From NCBI GenBank assembly GCA_019359445.1, contig JAHHHJ010000017.1, positions 1 to 64,000 on the forward strand: a stretch of 64,000 bases of DNA, read 5' to 3'. Below the pieces are notes generated by a model. It saw only the letters and a program-made list of their open reading frames with translations, was not told the origin of the DNA and ran no database searches. The stretch comes from Kastovskya adunca ATA6-11-RM4. Lineage in GTDB: Bacteria > Cyanobacteriota > Cyanobacteriia > Cyanobacteriales > Coleofasciculaceae. A program made the position numbers and the translations under genes. This document shows positions 9,189 to 18,665 of this stretch, in pieces (position 1 is the first letter of the stretch; each line of letters starts with the position of its first letter).

Positions 9189-11045
9189 GTGCGTTCCCAA
9201 AGTATTTCCGAAAGCAAAGTTCTTCCAACAACGATCGACCGCCGAACTGGGGCATTTGCCTTGCTTGACAGTCTCAATCGCCACGGCGTTGAGCACATTT
9301 TTGGCTATCCTGGCGGTGCAATTCTACCAATTTATGACGAGCTATACCATTGGGAAGCGTCGGGAAAGATCAAGCACATCTTAGCAAGACACGAACAAGG
9401 AGCCGCCCACGCTGCCGATGGATATGCCCGTGCTACGGGTAAAGTGGGGGTTTGTTTTGGTACCTCTGGCCCCGGCGCAACAAACTTGGTGACAGGGATT
9501 GCCACGGCACATATGGATTCGATTCCGATGGTGGTGATCACAGGTCAGGTACCACGGGCAGCAATTGGTAGCGATGCCTTCCAAGAAACAGATATCTATG
9601 GCATTACCCTGCCGATTGTGAAGCATTCCTACGTGGTGCGCGACCCCAGAGATATGGCACGGATTGTGGCAGAAGCCTTCCATATTGCCAGCACTGGACG
9701 CCCCAGCCCGGTTTTAATTGATATTCCTAAAGATGTTGGTTTAGAAGAGTTTGACTACGTTCCGGTTGAACCGGGTAGCGTTAAGTTGCCGGGATATCGC
9801 CCTACTGTTAAGGGCAACCCGCGCCAAATCAACCAGGCGTTGAATTTGATTCGCACAGCAGAGCGACCTTTACTGTACATCGGTGGGGGAGCGATCGCGT
9901 CCAATGCCCATGCTGAGGTGCGGCAACTAGCGGAACTGTTCCAAATCCCCGTCACAACAACCTTGATGGGCAAGGGTTCCTTTGATGAGAAACATCCGCT
10001 TGCTGTGGGAATGTTGGGAATGCACGGCACCGCCTACGCCAACTTTGCGGTTAGCGAATGCGACCTGCTGATTGCTGTCGGCTCACGCTTTGATGACCGG
10101 GTGACCGGGAAATTGGATGAATTTGCCTCCCGCGCTCAAGTGATTCACATCGACATTGACCCGGCTGAGGTGGGCAAAAACCGCGCTCCGCAAGTGCCGA
10201 TTGTGGGGGATGTGCGTCAGGTATTAATTGACTTACTGCAACGGGGTCAAGAATTAGACGTGGCGATTGACGCCAATCAGACAAAAGAATGGCGATCGCG
10301 CGTTAACCGTTGGCGTCAGGACTATCCTTTGATGGTGCCGCAGTATTCCGATAGTATTTCTCCCCAGGAAGCGATCTCCGAGTTGGCTAATCAGGCACCC
10401 AATGCCTACTACACTACCGATGTCGGTCAGCATCAAATGTGGTCGGCACAATTCCTTAAAAATGGCCCCCGTCGCTGGATTTCCAGTGCTGGATTAGGCA
10501 CGATGGGCTTTGGTTTACCAGCAGCGATGGGCGCGAAGATGGCACACCCTGACGAGGAAGTCATTTGCATCGCGGGAGATGCCAGCATTCAAATGAACAT
10601 TCAGGAATTGGGAACCCTGACACAGTACGGCATCAATGTGAAGACTGTGATTATTAATAACGGCTGGCAGGGAATGGTGCGTCAGTGGCAGCAGGCGTTC
10701 CACGGCGAGCGTTATTCTTCCTCCAATATGGAAGTAGGGATGCCAGACTTTGTGAAGTTAGCAGAAGCCTATGGGGTTAAAGGCATAATCGTACGCGATC
10801 GCAGCGAACTCACTGACGCGATCGCCGAAATGCTTGCCCACAACGGCCCCGTGCTGATGAATATTCACGTCACTAAAAACGAAAACTGTTACCCCATGGT
10901 CGCTCCAGGCAAGAGCAATGCCCAGATGTTTGGTTTGCCCGAACGCAGCCACATCGAAGCCACTGAGCTAGTTTATTGCAGCAACTGCGACGCCAAAAAC
11001 CCTGCCACGAATAACTTCTGCCCAGAATGCGGCACAAAGATGTAA
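9189..11045 (+). CDS. ilvB: Acetolactate synthase large subunit with C-terminal zinc ribbon
   Basis: A 618-residue thiamine-diphosphate enzyme that condenses pyruvate to acetolactate (or with 2-oxobutyrate to acetohydroxybutyrate), the first committed step of branched-chain amino acid synthesis. Landmarks: [18 protein letters not shown] (ThDP-activating Glu), [14 protein letters not shown], a central FAD-type domain, and the C-terminal ThDP motif starting GDASIQMN and ending near INNGWQGM. The start is GTG at 9189, supported by GAGG seven bases upstream. Unusually, the final 25 residues are a four-cysteine ribbon, CSNC then CPEC separated by 14 residues, ending at GTKM. The small regulatory subunit ilvN is not in this window. 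A strong terminator follows at 11096. Confidence 0.95.
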   Translation: MRSQSISESKVLPTTIDRRTGAFALLDSLNRHGVEHIFGYPGGAILPIYDELYHWEASGKIKHILARHEQGAAHAADGYARATGKVGVCFGTSGPGATNLVTGIATAHMDSIPMVVITGQVPRAAIGSDAFQETDIYGITLPIVKHSYVVRDPRDMARIVAEAFHIASTGRPSPVLIDIPKDVGLEEFDYVPVEPGSVKLPGYRPTVKGNPRQINQALNLIRTAERPLLYIGGGAIASNAHAEVRQLAELFQIPVTTTLMGKGSFDEKHPLAVGMLGMHGTAYANFAVSECDLLIAVGSRFDDRVTGKLDEFASRAQVIHIDIDPAEVGKNRAPQVPIVGDVRQVLIDLLQRGQELDVAIDANQTKEWRSRVNRWRQDYPLMVPQYSDSISPQEAISELANQAPNAYYTTDVGQHQMWSAQFLKNGPRRWISSAGLGTMGFGLPAAMGAKMAHPDEEVICIAGDASIQMNIQELGTLTQYGINVKTVIINNGWQGMVRQWQQAFHGERYSSSNMEVGMPDFVKLAEAYGVKGIIVRDRSELTDAIAEMLAHNGPVLMNIHVTKNENCYPMVAPGKSNAQMFGLPERSHIEATELVYCSNCDAKNPATNNFCPECGTKM

Positions 11046-11095
11046 GTTGCCATTGCCCTGCTGCAACTAAATAACCGCAAAACTTAAGTAAAACT

Positions 11096-11121
11096 CCCTA
11101 CCTAACGGTAGGGTTTTTTTT
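11096..11121 (+). terminator. Rho-independent terminator of ilvB
   Basis: A perfect 7-bp stem (CCCTACC 11096-11102, GGTAGGG 11107-11113), a TAAC loop and eight T residues, about 50 bp after the ilvB stop. Confidence 0.92.
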
Positions 11122-11501
11122 GCCTACTTAAGCCCAAAAACACCATATTTATCAAAGGCATCGACCGCAACAGTGCAAATACCTAGGTAACCTACTTTAA
11201 CCTCTTTTTCTTAATGCCAATCTTAGTTTTTTACTCAGTAAAAATGCGATTGAATTACATTGTCTTAAATTATACGTTTACGTACGTAAGCAATAGTTCT
11301 AATTGGTTTTTAACTAAAACTAAGTTTCAGTAAAGAATCCCAGAAACTATGGACATGCATAGGTTAAAGGAAATATAAAAAATATAGATTACGAAGCAAA
11401 GCAGCTCAAGTAAATAAACAAACCTTGATGTTCTTAATGCTTTATTGCGTAAATATCTAACGAACAAATACAAGAACTACTAACTCAAATAGAGAGTAAA
11501 A
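11122..11501. other. AT-rich noncoding region upstream of the DUF4114 gene
   Basis: About 380 bp of AT-rich sequence between the ilvB terminator and the next ATG. It contains no open frame that looks coding. It must include the promoter of the PEP-CTERM gene; no confident -35/-10 pair was picked. Confidence 0.45.
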
Positions 11502-12296
11502 ATGAGAACTAAACTATTTACTAGCTTGCTTGCTGCCGCCACTACTTTGACGGGTGTCCTCTCTGCCAATACCGCTTTTGCATTTACCTGGAATAATTCG
11601 TGGACACAGCCAACTGTCTACAGTAAGTCTCAAACTGGCTTTGACGATACTTTCTTCCAGCAGTTTGTTCAAAAAGAAAAAATGGAATTAGCGAATGCTG
11701 GACAATTTCTTTTAGACCCTGAGAATTTGAAACTGAAGTATAGCTACAATGTGAGCGTCTTCTTCATCAATGAAGGGGCGGCTAATAGAAATCAGTTGGC
11801 TTACGAAGCAACAGGTCAAACCACAAGTTCCGGGTTGATTTTTAAGGACATTTCATCGCCAGAGTCTCTTTTGCCTAACCCTGGCGGACCGCTGAAGAAA
11901 GGGGATAGTGTCAATCTAGGAAAAATTACCGCTGGTACCCAACTCGATTTCTTTCTCAGATCAGACGGCTTCAGCCTTGGAAATAAGGCAAATATCTTTG
12001 GTACTCAAACCAGTTCTAACCCCGATAGCTTACAGCACGTTGTTGCTTACGCCATCCAGAACAGTCGCTATCTGTTACTAGGGTTCGAGGACTTGTATGG
12101 TTCTTACAGAGCAATAGGCGGCAAAAATCAGTACTCAGACCGCGACTTTAACGATGCCGTCTTTGCTGTCGATATTGGTGAAAAGAACGTCAAGCACCTC
12201 ACCGCCGTACCTGAGCCTTCCACAACGGCTGCACTAGCTGGTCTCGCTGCTGTCAGTGTGGCTGGTCTTCGCCGCCGTAACCGCAAACAGGGTTAG
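11502..12296 (+). CDS. DUF4114 domain PEP-CTERM sorted secreted protein
   Basis: A 264-residue exported protein. A Sec signal peptide occupies residues 1-27 (basic start, hydrophobic core, cleavage after AFA). The middle to late part carries the DUF4114 signature, with SDRDFNDAVFAVDIG near residues 208-222, a putative calcium-binding motif. The C-terminus is a classical PEP-CTERM signal: VPEPST, a hydrophobic stretch, then RRRNRK. Such proteins are processed by an exosortase and usually end up in the extracellular matrix. A good ribosome site (AGAGAG) precedes the ATG. It is a single-gene unit. The biological role of DUF4114 is not known. Confidence 0.9.
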   Translation: MRTKLFTSLLAAATTLTGVLSANTAFAFTWNNSWTQPTVYSKSQTGFDDTFFQQFVQKEKMELANAGQFLLDPENLKLKYSYNVSVFFINEGAANRNQLAYEATGQTTSSGLIFKDISSPESLLPNPGGPLKKGDSVNLGKITAGTQLDFFLRSDGFSLGNKANIFGTQTSSNPDSLQHVVAYAIQNSRYLLLGFEDLYGSYRAIGGKNQYSDRDFNDAVFAVDIGEKNVKHLTAVPEPSTTAALAGLAAVSVAGLRRRNRKQG

Positions 12297-12381
12297 CTTC
12301 CAGTGAAGTCGAGGGATGATGAGAGCGTTGCCACAAATCCCTCATTTAACTCAGGCTTCGGGAGTTTGATGGTTAAAGAAA

Positions 12382-12411
12382 ATGCTCTCTTGTCTTCACA
12401 CAAGAGAGCAT
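12382..12411. terminator. 12-bp perfect hairpin downstream of the DUF4114 gene
   Basis: ATGCTCTCTTGT (12382-12393) pairs perfectly with 12400-12411 around a 6-nt loop. On the minus strand it is followed by TTTCTTT, so it could act as a second terminator for bicA; on the plus strand there is no T-run. A related stem recurs at 12569-12600. Confidence 0.55.
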
Positions 12412-12568
12412 CCATATCATTCATTTGGGTAGCATGAGGAGCAATTTTATCAATTGCTTACTATTGAGGTTAAACAACCGATATGACAATACTGTGGCAA
12501 TCAGATAACAAGTATGCGATCGCTGAGCATTTCCTCTATCCCTTCAACCACAGTTTAAGCAAAAAAAA

Positions 12569-12600
12569 ATGCCCTCTCGCTATGTCTATCGAGAGAGCAT
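12569..12600 (-). terminator. Terminator of bicA
   Basis: An 11-bp stem with one mismatch (arms 12569-12579 and 12590-12600). On the minus strand it is followed directly by a run of nine T residues (complement of the A-run at 12561-12569), about 160 bp after the bicA stop. Confidence 0.8.
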
Positions 12601-12760
12601 CGTTTGTATAGTCTGAGGAGAACGACAGTGAAATTCACGCCGAATTACGGAAAGTTTACTGAACGCATGTGACGTGAGTTTGACAATCAGATGACAATCT
12701 TGTCGTAACAAAGGGCTTAACCCCCTTAGCCTTCCTACTTAGCTAGATGTTTCAGCATCT

Positions 12761-14488
12761 CTAAATTCCGAATGCAGGGTCATCCAGTCCTACAGTCCCA
12801 TTTGAGAAATTACTAGAGCCTTGGACTCCATTGGTGTTAACTAAGGCAACGGCTTGCTGGAGTGCCTCCAAACGACTCGTTACCAGGTGCTGCGGGGGTA
12901 ACAAGTCCAAAATCCCAAAGCGTTGCAGTCTCCGCTTAATTTGACCCGTAGCCCCGATGATGAACACGTGGCGACCTTTATCACAAGCCTCTTGAATCGC
13001 ATTCTCGATCGCCAAAGAAGAAGTCACGCCCAACAGTGGCACATCGCTTAAGTCTAAAACTAAAACATCATGGTCTTCCATCGCGGCGTGCTGACGAGAG
13101 ATCGCTTTAGAAACCCCAAAGATCATCGGCCCGCTTAGGTAGAACAACAGAATGCGACCATTGGCTTGATCGAGCAACCGTTTCTCTTCGTTGCTCAAGA
13201 GAATTTCATCATCAGCATCGGTAATCGTATCGTTGATTGCCTTCACATCCTTACCGTGGAGGTTAGAGAGGCGTTCAATTGTCAACATATTGGCAACGAA
13301 AACCCCAACCCCAACGGCAACAATTAGGTCAACGAATACGGTGAGTCCGATCACCCCGTACATGATTAAGGCAGCCTTAGGGGACAACTGATGAGCACGT
13401 TTTAGGAAACTCCAGTCGATAATATCAATCCCCACCTTGAGCGCTATACCTGCCAAAACCGCCATCGGAATTACTTCAGTCAGGCTTCCCGCCCACAAGA
13501 CAACGATAAGCAAAACGAAGGCACGAGTTAAACCAGACAGGGCTGTGCGTCCCCCTGCTTGGATATTCACCACCGTTCCCATCGTCGCCCCCGCACCAGC
13601 TATCCCGCCAAATAATCCAGAAGCCAGGTTGCCGAGACCTTGACCAATCAGTTCTTTATCGGAGTCGTGCTGGGTGCGAGTCAAGCTATCAGCAATCACT
13701 GCGGTGAGTAGAGCATCAATGCAGCCCAGCATTCCCAGAACCAAGGCATCAATTAGCATCGTCTGAAACTGGCTGGCACTAAAGACAGGCATCTGCAAGG
13801 ATGGCAGACCTGAGGGAATTTCACCAATTCGTCGGATATCAAGACCTGGGAAGAGGAAGAGCGAAATTAGTGTTCCTACAACTAGAGCCACCAACTGCGG
13901 GGGAATAACCCGCCTGAATTTCGATGGCATGAACCAAATAATAGCTACTGTCAAAACACCTAAGGCGGTTTCGACGGGACTAATATTGCTCAAAAGCTGG
14001 GGCAAGTTTTGAATTGTCCCAATTACCCCACCCTTAGGAGTAGCCTGTCCGAGGAAAGGGCCAAGCTGCAAGATGATTAGAATTATGCCAATCCCCGACA
14101 TGAAGCCGGAAATTACCGTGTAGGGCATGAGGGTAATGTATCTACCCAGGCGCAATGCACCAAAAATGATCTGGAGTACCCCTGCCATCATGACCACGGT
14201 AAATGCCATTGCTAAACCGTTTTCTGGGTTAGCAGCCGTGAGGCTAGCAATGACCGCCGTCATCACCACGGTCATCGGGCCAGTGGGTTCGGAAATTAAT
14301 GTCGGAGTGCCGCCGAAAAGCGCCGCAAAAAAGCCGACCAAAACAGCACCATAAAGACCAGCCGCAGCTCCAGCACCGGAGGCGACACCAAATGCTAATG
14401 CCATCGGCAGGGCAATAACTGCGGCAGTTATCCCACCAAAGATATCGCCGCGTAAGTTTCTGAAATGGATACGATTTGTGAGTTGCAT
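12761..14488 (-). CDS. bicA: Sodium-dependent bicarbonate transporter BicA (SulP family)
   Basis: A 575-residue inner-membrane SulP permease with a C-terminal STAS domain. It closely resembles the cyanobacterial BicA family along its whole length as I know it: RGDIFGGITAAVIALPMALA, FGGTPTLISEPTGPMTVVMTA, SGFMSGIGIILIILQLGPFLGQA, GCIDALLTAVIADSLTRT and FGGIAGAGATMGTVVNIQAG. BicA imports bicarbonate with sodium at high flux and low affinity for the carbon-concentrating mechanism. The STAS domain (about 440-560) contains DLSDVPLLGVTSSLAIE. It is transcribed away from a large perfect palindrome (14518-14567) starting 30 bp upstream of its ATG. There is no clear Shine-Dalgarno. A second bicarbonate transporter, sbtA, lies 3 kb away. 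Confidence 0.93.
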   Translation of the reverse strand: MQLTNRIHFRNLRGDIFGGITAAVIALPMALAFGVASGAGAAAGLYGAVLVGFFAALFGGTPTLISEPTGPMTVVMTAVIASLTAANPENGLAMAFTVVMMAGVLQIIFGALRLGRYITLMPYTVISGFMSGIGIILIILQLGPFLGQATPKGGVIGTIQNLPQLLSNISPVETALGVLTVAIIWFMPSKFRRVIPPQLVALVVGTLISLFLFPGLDIRRIGEIPSGLPSLQMPVFSASQFQTMLIDALVLGMLGCIDALLTAVIADSLTRTQHDSDKELIGQGLGNLASGLFGGIAGAGATMGTVVNIQAGGRTALSGLTRAFVLLIVVLWAGSLTEVIPMAVLAGIALKVGIDIIDWSFLKRAHQLSPKAALIMYGVIGLTVFVDLIVAVGVGVFVANMLTIERLSNLHGKDVKAINDTITDADDEILLSNEEKRLLDQANGRILLFYLSGPMIFGVSKAISRQHAAMEDHDVLVLDLSDVPLLGVTSSLAIENAIQEACDKGRHVFIIGATGQIKRRLQRFGILDLLPPQHLVTSRLEALQQAVALVNTNGVQGSSNFSNGTVGLDDPAFGI

Positions 14489-14517
14489 AACAAGGCAATG
14501 AAGGAAGAGTTAAGTGT

Positions 14518-14567
14518 TTAGCTACAAAAATTAGCTCAAAATATTTCTCTCTAATTTTTGTAGCTAA
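14518..14567. promoter_or_regulatory. 17-bp perfect inverted repeat upstream of bicA
   Basis: Arms 14518-14534 (TTAGCTACAAAAATTAG) and 14551-14567 are exact reverse complements with a 16-nt spacer. The near arm is 30 bp before the bicA ATG, so it is either in the promoter or in the 5' UTR. It could be an operator for a dimeric regulator or a leader RNA hairpin. It does not match any CcmR or CmpR motif that I can recall. Confidence 0.75.
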
Positions 14568-15400
14568 AAAATTCTCTCAATCTTGGCTGAAAATTGAGTC
14601 ATTGCAGCCTTTCCTCAAAAGCGGAATAGATTGAGTAGAGACATCACAATCATGGAAAATTTTTATAAAATCTCCTGACGTGGCTTGAGTTTAATGTCAG
14701 CCTGTCAGTTCAGAAAAATTATATCTCTGGCTTATTGATTTTATAAGACTAAGAAAAACTATGAAGATAGATGAATTTTTACAACGACTAAAATAAACTT
14801 CATTTATAGTCTGAAAAAAATCATCATTATCCTCATAGGTTTAGCAAAGAAGCATGAAGTTTCATTAGAAAAGATTATAATCCGAATATTCTCCGATAAT
14901 GAATCAATAGTTTTGATGCTCTTCATAGAGCTTTATTGATGATTACGGGAGAGGCAGCTAAGAGCGTGAGGGTTTTTGCAAAGGGCGATCGCGCTTTTAG
15001 CTGTCAAGCTCTCCAGATTTGGATTCAGGGAAAAAGAGCAGTTCTTATAGGAATATGACTTCAGTATTCATCCGGCAGCGGGTGCGTGGCGTTATCAACT
15101 CCGAGTAGAAGCCATCGTATCACCCAAGTCATCGTCCTGTTATCCGGTCTGCATTGGTGGTAAAGGCATTTGTCCAAAAGAAAACTGCGGCGGACAAGAG
15201 GGGCTTTATGCAGGCAAGGCAAGAATATCCAGTTTGGGATATGTTAGAACGTTTTGCCGCAATGCTAAAGGATGTTGATATAAATCTTGCCTTCGGAAAA
15301 GCTTACTTGGTTCCGTTGCCTCACCTGTGCTGGTAACAAGTATTTTCAAAGAAAGCCGCTCCGAATTCTTCTGTTTGTGAGGAGGTGGGCGTTTATTTAT
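14568..15400. other. Noncoding region left of the sbtAB segment
   Basis: Very AT-rich up to about 14900, then the left 91-bp direct repeat (14900-14990), then a mixed-composition stretch with only short frames. A 60-codon frame at 15154-15336 has no recognisable motif and no ribosome site. Looks like mobile-element debris but no transposase can be recognised. Confidence 0.45.
14900..14990 (+). repeat. 91-bp direct repeat, left copy
   Basis: Matches 19069-19159 in the same orientation at 90 of 91 positions; the single difference is C at 14931 versus T at 19100. The two copies bracket about 4.1 kb carrying sbtB and sbtA. Confidence 0.95.
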
Positions 15401-15596
15401 TTGCAACATTACCGAAAATGGCTGTTGTGCCAAAGCCCAAGGTATATCTCAACGATAGATGTTGTGGAGCCTAGGTTGACGACAGTTTGCTGAAAAGGGT
15501 CTAACTCGGCAATGTTTCAACAAGAAGGGACTGAGTATAAATATTTAGGCAATTTGGCTGGCTTGATGTCCATCTCTCCCCAAAAAAATCGCTCTC
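15401..15596 (+). repeat. 196-bp inverted repeat, left arm
   Basis: The reverse complement of 18779-18974 with 9 mismatches and no gaps by eye (187 of 196). The two arms bracket sbtB, the NrtA-like leader fragment, an orphan frame and sbtA. Both arms can be read as the same short C-terminal peptide ending ASQIA-stop (minus strand here), which hints at an old coding end, possibly of a transposase, but no such gene is recognisable. Confidence 0.93.
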
Positions 15597-15741
15597 ACAG
15601 GAAAAAGCTTATGCCCTGAAGCACTACCAGCAGGACTGAGACGCTCGGATTGAGTTCTCAAAGGTGGTGACGTTCTCCTGTGAGACCATTGACCGTGGAC
15701 GACAGAGTTTTAGTTTTCTGCACCACTAAGGGGTTTTGAGT

Positions 15742-16122
<381 letters not shown>

Positions 16123-16784
16123 CCATATCTTTAAGTTTATGCCTTTAAGTTTATGCCAAAGATCGGCGAATCTACTACCCTCTGTTGAGAAAGATTGACT
16201 CAGATTAGCGGAAGCATTTTATAAAAAACACTTATCTTTTTGGCGCTATGACCACCATTCAACATCAGCTTGCAGGGGGCACTAGGACGAGGGTTCTGCC
16301 GTTTGCAGTACCGTCCACTGGTAGAGTAATCAAACTTCAATTTACCATCCAACACAATTTGGGAAGTGCAGTCATAGAAAGCCTTTCTTAATAACAACAG
16401 CGTATAGAGGAAATTCTATGATTACTATTTACGTTGACCAGGGATATACGGGTTTTCTGAAAATACAAGGAAAGCTTATGATTTGAATTTGATATTATTT
16501 AGCAGATCCATATAAATTGATCGCAAATTTGTGCGGATTTAAGGATAGACTTAAACACATAGAAATTCGGGTCTTAATAGATCTTGATATATAGGAGTTG
16601 CTGCGGGACAGCGACACCTTCCAGCCCCGTTCAGAGAGCGACCACCTCTGAACACCCTGTCGATGTGTATTCGCGTAACACCTGTGCTGAAGGGATGAAG
16701 CGCTTCATCCATACTTTCTTCAAGTTTTTAAAGATCACTTATCACAATAATCACTCCTCGTTAGAGGAGGCGGAGGAGGTATTC
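16123..16784. other. Noncoding region between sbtB and the NrtA-like leader
   Basis: About 660 bp, AT-rich in the middle. Frames of 65 codons or fewer are present on both strands but none has a ribosome site or a recognisable motif. Confidence 0.45.
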
Positions 16785-16892
16785 ATGGCAAATTTCTCTC
16801 GCATGACTCGTCGGAACTTTCTGTACACCGCAGGGGCTTCCGTAGCCGGATCTATCTTCCAGTCTGCATCTGGTTTGCGGCTTTGGGGGTGA
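16785..16892 (+). pseudogene. N-terminal fragment of NrtA/CmpA-type binding protein
   Basis: A 35-residue frame beginning [19 protein letters not shown], a twin-arginine type leader that closely matches the N-terminus of the nitrate/bicarbonate-binding lipoproteins NrtA and CmpA. It is preceded by a very strong ribosome site (GGAGG twice within 14 bases), so the translation start is real or was recently real. The frame stops 35 codons in, before the lipobox cysteine, at a TGA that overlaps the next frame. None of the binding domain follows in any frame. I read it as the surviving 5' end of a lost substrate-binding protein gene. Confidence 0.55.
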
Positions 16893-17212
16893 GTACGATG
16901 GCGTTTAACCTGAATTGTTTTACCTTTAATCACTTGGTGATAGATTCTTCAGGTCGTCCGGTGTTGACCTATGCCGACATCATCAACCGGGCTAATCTGG
17001 GCGCTCAGTCGATGCATTCCCCGAATATGCACCATTGTCCGTTGCTGCTAATGATGAATGAGCGCTCCCCACCTGAGTGGTTACCCGAAAACGCTTTCCC
17101 AGATGCATCGCTCGGATTTTACGAACCAATTACTGGTGAACTATGGCCGCAACAAGCCATTGCCAATGAATCACCACTGATTAGCGCGATCATTTGCGAT
17201 CGCCGGAGCTAA
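16883..17212 (+). CDS. Unrecognised small protein between sbtB and sbtA
   Basis: A frame of 109 codons from ATG at 16883, or 104 codons from a second ATG at 16898 ([19 protein letters not shown]). The protein is soluble, contains [14 protein letters not shown] and a repeated met/his stretch ([10 protein letters not shown]), and ends in CDRRS. I do not recognise a family. It begins where the NrtA-like leader breaks off, and its opening overlaps that frame's stop codon, so translation could be coupled. It reads like a real protein in composition. Its presence inside the bracketed sbtAB segment is the only hint of function. Confidence 0.5.
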   Translation: MGVSTMAFNLNCFTFNHLVIDSSGRPVLTYADIINRANLGAQSMHSPNMHHCPLLLMMNERSPPEWLPENAFPDASLGFYEPITGELWPQQAIANESPLISAIICDRRS

Positions 17213-17372
17213 ACCTTATCTTCCAGCACACGACGCACCGGGATGCAGATGCATTCTTAGTGGCAGGTTGACTCGCTGCTCACCCGGATGCGTGGAGCCA
17301 GCCACCCAGGATTTGAGGCTACGCTTGCCTGCCGTCCTGACCCCTAAAATCTGATTAAAGAGGAATTACAAC

Positions 17373-18545
17373 GTGGATTTCTTTTCCGACTTCTTGACGA
17401 AATTCGGGGCGCAGTTGCAGTCCCCAACGCTCGGCTTTCTGATCGGTGGTATAGTCATTGCCGCCCTCGGTAGCAAGCTGCAAATTCCAGATGCGATCTA
17501 TAAGTTCATCGTCTTCATGCTGCTCATCAAAGTCGGCCTGTTGGGCGGCATTGCGATCCGCAATTCCAATCTGACGGAGATGCTGTTGCCTGCGCTGTTC
17601 GCCGTGGTAATGGGGATCCTTATTGTGTTCATCGCAAGCTACACGTTAGCCAAGCTGCCGGGCATTAGAACAGTGGATGCCCTTGCGACCGGGGGCTTGT
17701 TCGGTGCAGTGAGTGGCTCTACCCTCGCCGCCGGCATAACGGTACTGGACTCGCAAGGCATCGCATACGAACCTTGGGCCGGCGCACTCTATCCCTTCAT
17801 GGACATCCCCGCGCTCGTGACTGCGATCGTCTTGGCCAGCATTTATACCAGCAAGCAAAAGTCTCTCGGCAAGGAGGAGTCTCTCAGCAAGGAGGAGTCT
17901 CTCAGCAAGGAGGAGTCTCTCAGCAAGCAGTCGGTTGCCGCAGGCGAGTATCCCACCAAGCAAAAGTATCCCACCAGCAGGCAGGAGTATCTCAGCCGGC
18001 AGCGCATTACCGCAAGCGGGTATCCCGACCAGCAGCGCGAGCGGGTCAAAATATGGCCCATCGTGAAGGAAAGCCTCGAGGGCTCTGCCCTATCGGCACT
18101 GCTGCTCGGCCTCGCTCTAGGCATCCTAACCCGGCCGGAAAGTGTCGTTGAAAGCTTCTACGAACCCCTCTTCCGCGGTCTGCTTTCGATACTGATGCTG
18201 GTAATGGGTATGGAGGCTTGGTCAAGGATTAACGAGCTGCGCAAGGTAGCTCAGTGGTACGCCGTATATGCCTTCGTGGGTCCGCTGCTGCATGGGTTTA
18301 TCGCCTTCGGTCTCGGCATGATTGCCCACTACGCCACGGGGTTCAGTCCTGGCGGCGTCGCGCTCCTGGCCGTCATTGCCGCCTCCAGTTCAGACATCTC
18401 AGGGCCGCCCACTTTACGAGCCGGTATCCCGTCGGCCAATCCCTCCGCCTACATAGGCGCGTCCACAGCCATCGGCACGCCGGTTGCGATCGCCTTGGGA
18501 ATACCGCTCTTCGTCGGCATCGCCCAGGCGCTGATGGGCGGCTGA
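17373..18545 (+). CDS. sbtA: Sodium-dependent bicarbonate transporter SbtA
   Basis: A 390-residue inner-membrane symporter, the high-affinity bicarbonate transporter of cyanobacteria. Diagnostic segments: LQSPTLGFLIGGIVIAALGS, FMLLIKVGLLGGIAIRNSNLTEM, DALATGGLFGAVSGSTLAAG, GALYPFMDIPALVTAI, then after the cytoplasmic loop RVKIWPIVKESLEGSALSALL, FRGLLSILMLVMGMEAWSRI and SSSSDISGPPTLRAGIPSAN. Two five-helix halves are joined by the loop where SbtB binds. That loop carries four copies of an 18-bp unit (SLSKEE, 17860-17931). The start is GTG at 17373 with AGAGGAA upstream. The gene is clearly richer in G+C than bicA: 40 of 60 bases at 18301-18360 and 38 of 60 at 18061-18120, against 29 of 60 in a bicA sample. 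Confidence 0.95.
   Translation: MDFFSDFLTKFGAQLQSPTLGFLIGGIVIAALGSKLQIPDAIYKFIVFMLLIKVGLLGGIAIRNSNLTEMLLPALFAVVMGILIVFIASYTLAKLPGIRTVDALATGGLFGAVSGSTLAAGITVLDSQGIAYEPWAGALYPFMDIPALVTAIVLASIYTSKQKSLGKEESLSKEESLSKEESLSKQSVAAGEYPTKQKYPTSRQEYLSRQRITASGYPDQQRERVKIWPIVKESLEGSALSALLLGLALGILTRPESVVESFYEPLFRGLLSILMLVMGMEAWSRINELRKVAQWYAVYAFVGPLLHGFIAFGLGMIAHYATGFSPGGVALLAVIAASSSDISGPPTLRAGIPSANPSAYIGASTAIGTPVAIALGIPLFVGIAQALMGG
17860..17931 (+). repeat. Four tandem 18-bp repeats inside sbtA
   Basis: The unit agtctctcagcaaggagg is repeated at 17860, 17878, 17896 and 17914 with few changes. It stays in frame and encodes repeated SLSKEE-type hexapeptides in the cytoplasmic loop. Confidence 0.95.
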
Positions 18546-18560
18546 TCCCAGACGGGTTGC

Positions 18561-18592
18561 GGTCTGCCGATGAGCCCCTGGCCCGGCAGACC
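18561..18592 (+). terminator. Hairpin after sbtA
   Basis: A perfect 9-bp stem (GGTCTGCCG 18561-18569, CGGCAGACC 18584-18592) lies 15 bp after the sbtA stop. No T-run follows, so termination efficiency is uncertain. Confidence 0.5.
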
Positions 18593-18665
18593 AACTCGGC
18601 GGCTATGTCAAGGTCTGCGTCGTCGATCTTCAACAGCCGCGCGACCCATAGGTCTGGGCCAATGA

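Noticed and set aside
15154-15336. 60-codon frame between direct and inverted repeat as a transposase piece
   Set aside because: No transposase motif (DDE, HUH, serine or tyrosine recombinase) can be seen in it.
16584-16784. Upstream part of the frame that ends in the NrtA-like leader
   Set aside because: The strong GGAGG ribosome site sits just before the internal ATG at 16785; the 67 codons before it look random.
18373-18633. Minus-strand frame opposite the end of sbtA
   Set aside because: Shadow of the G+C-rich sbtA coding region; no start signal.
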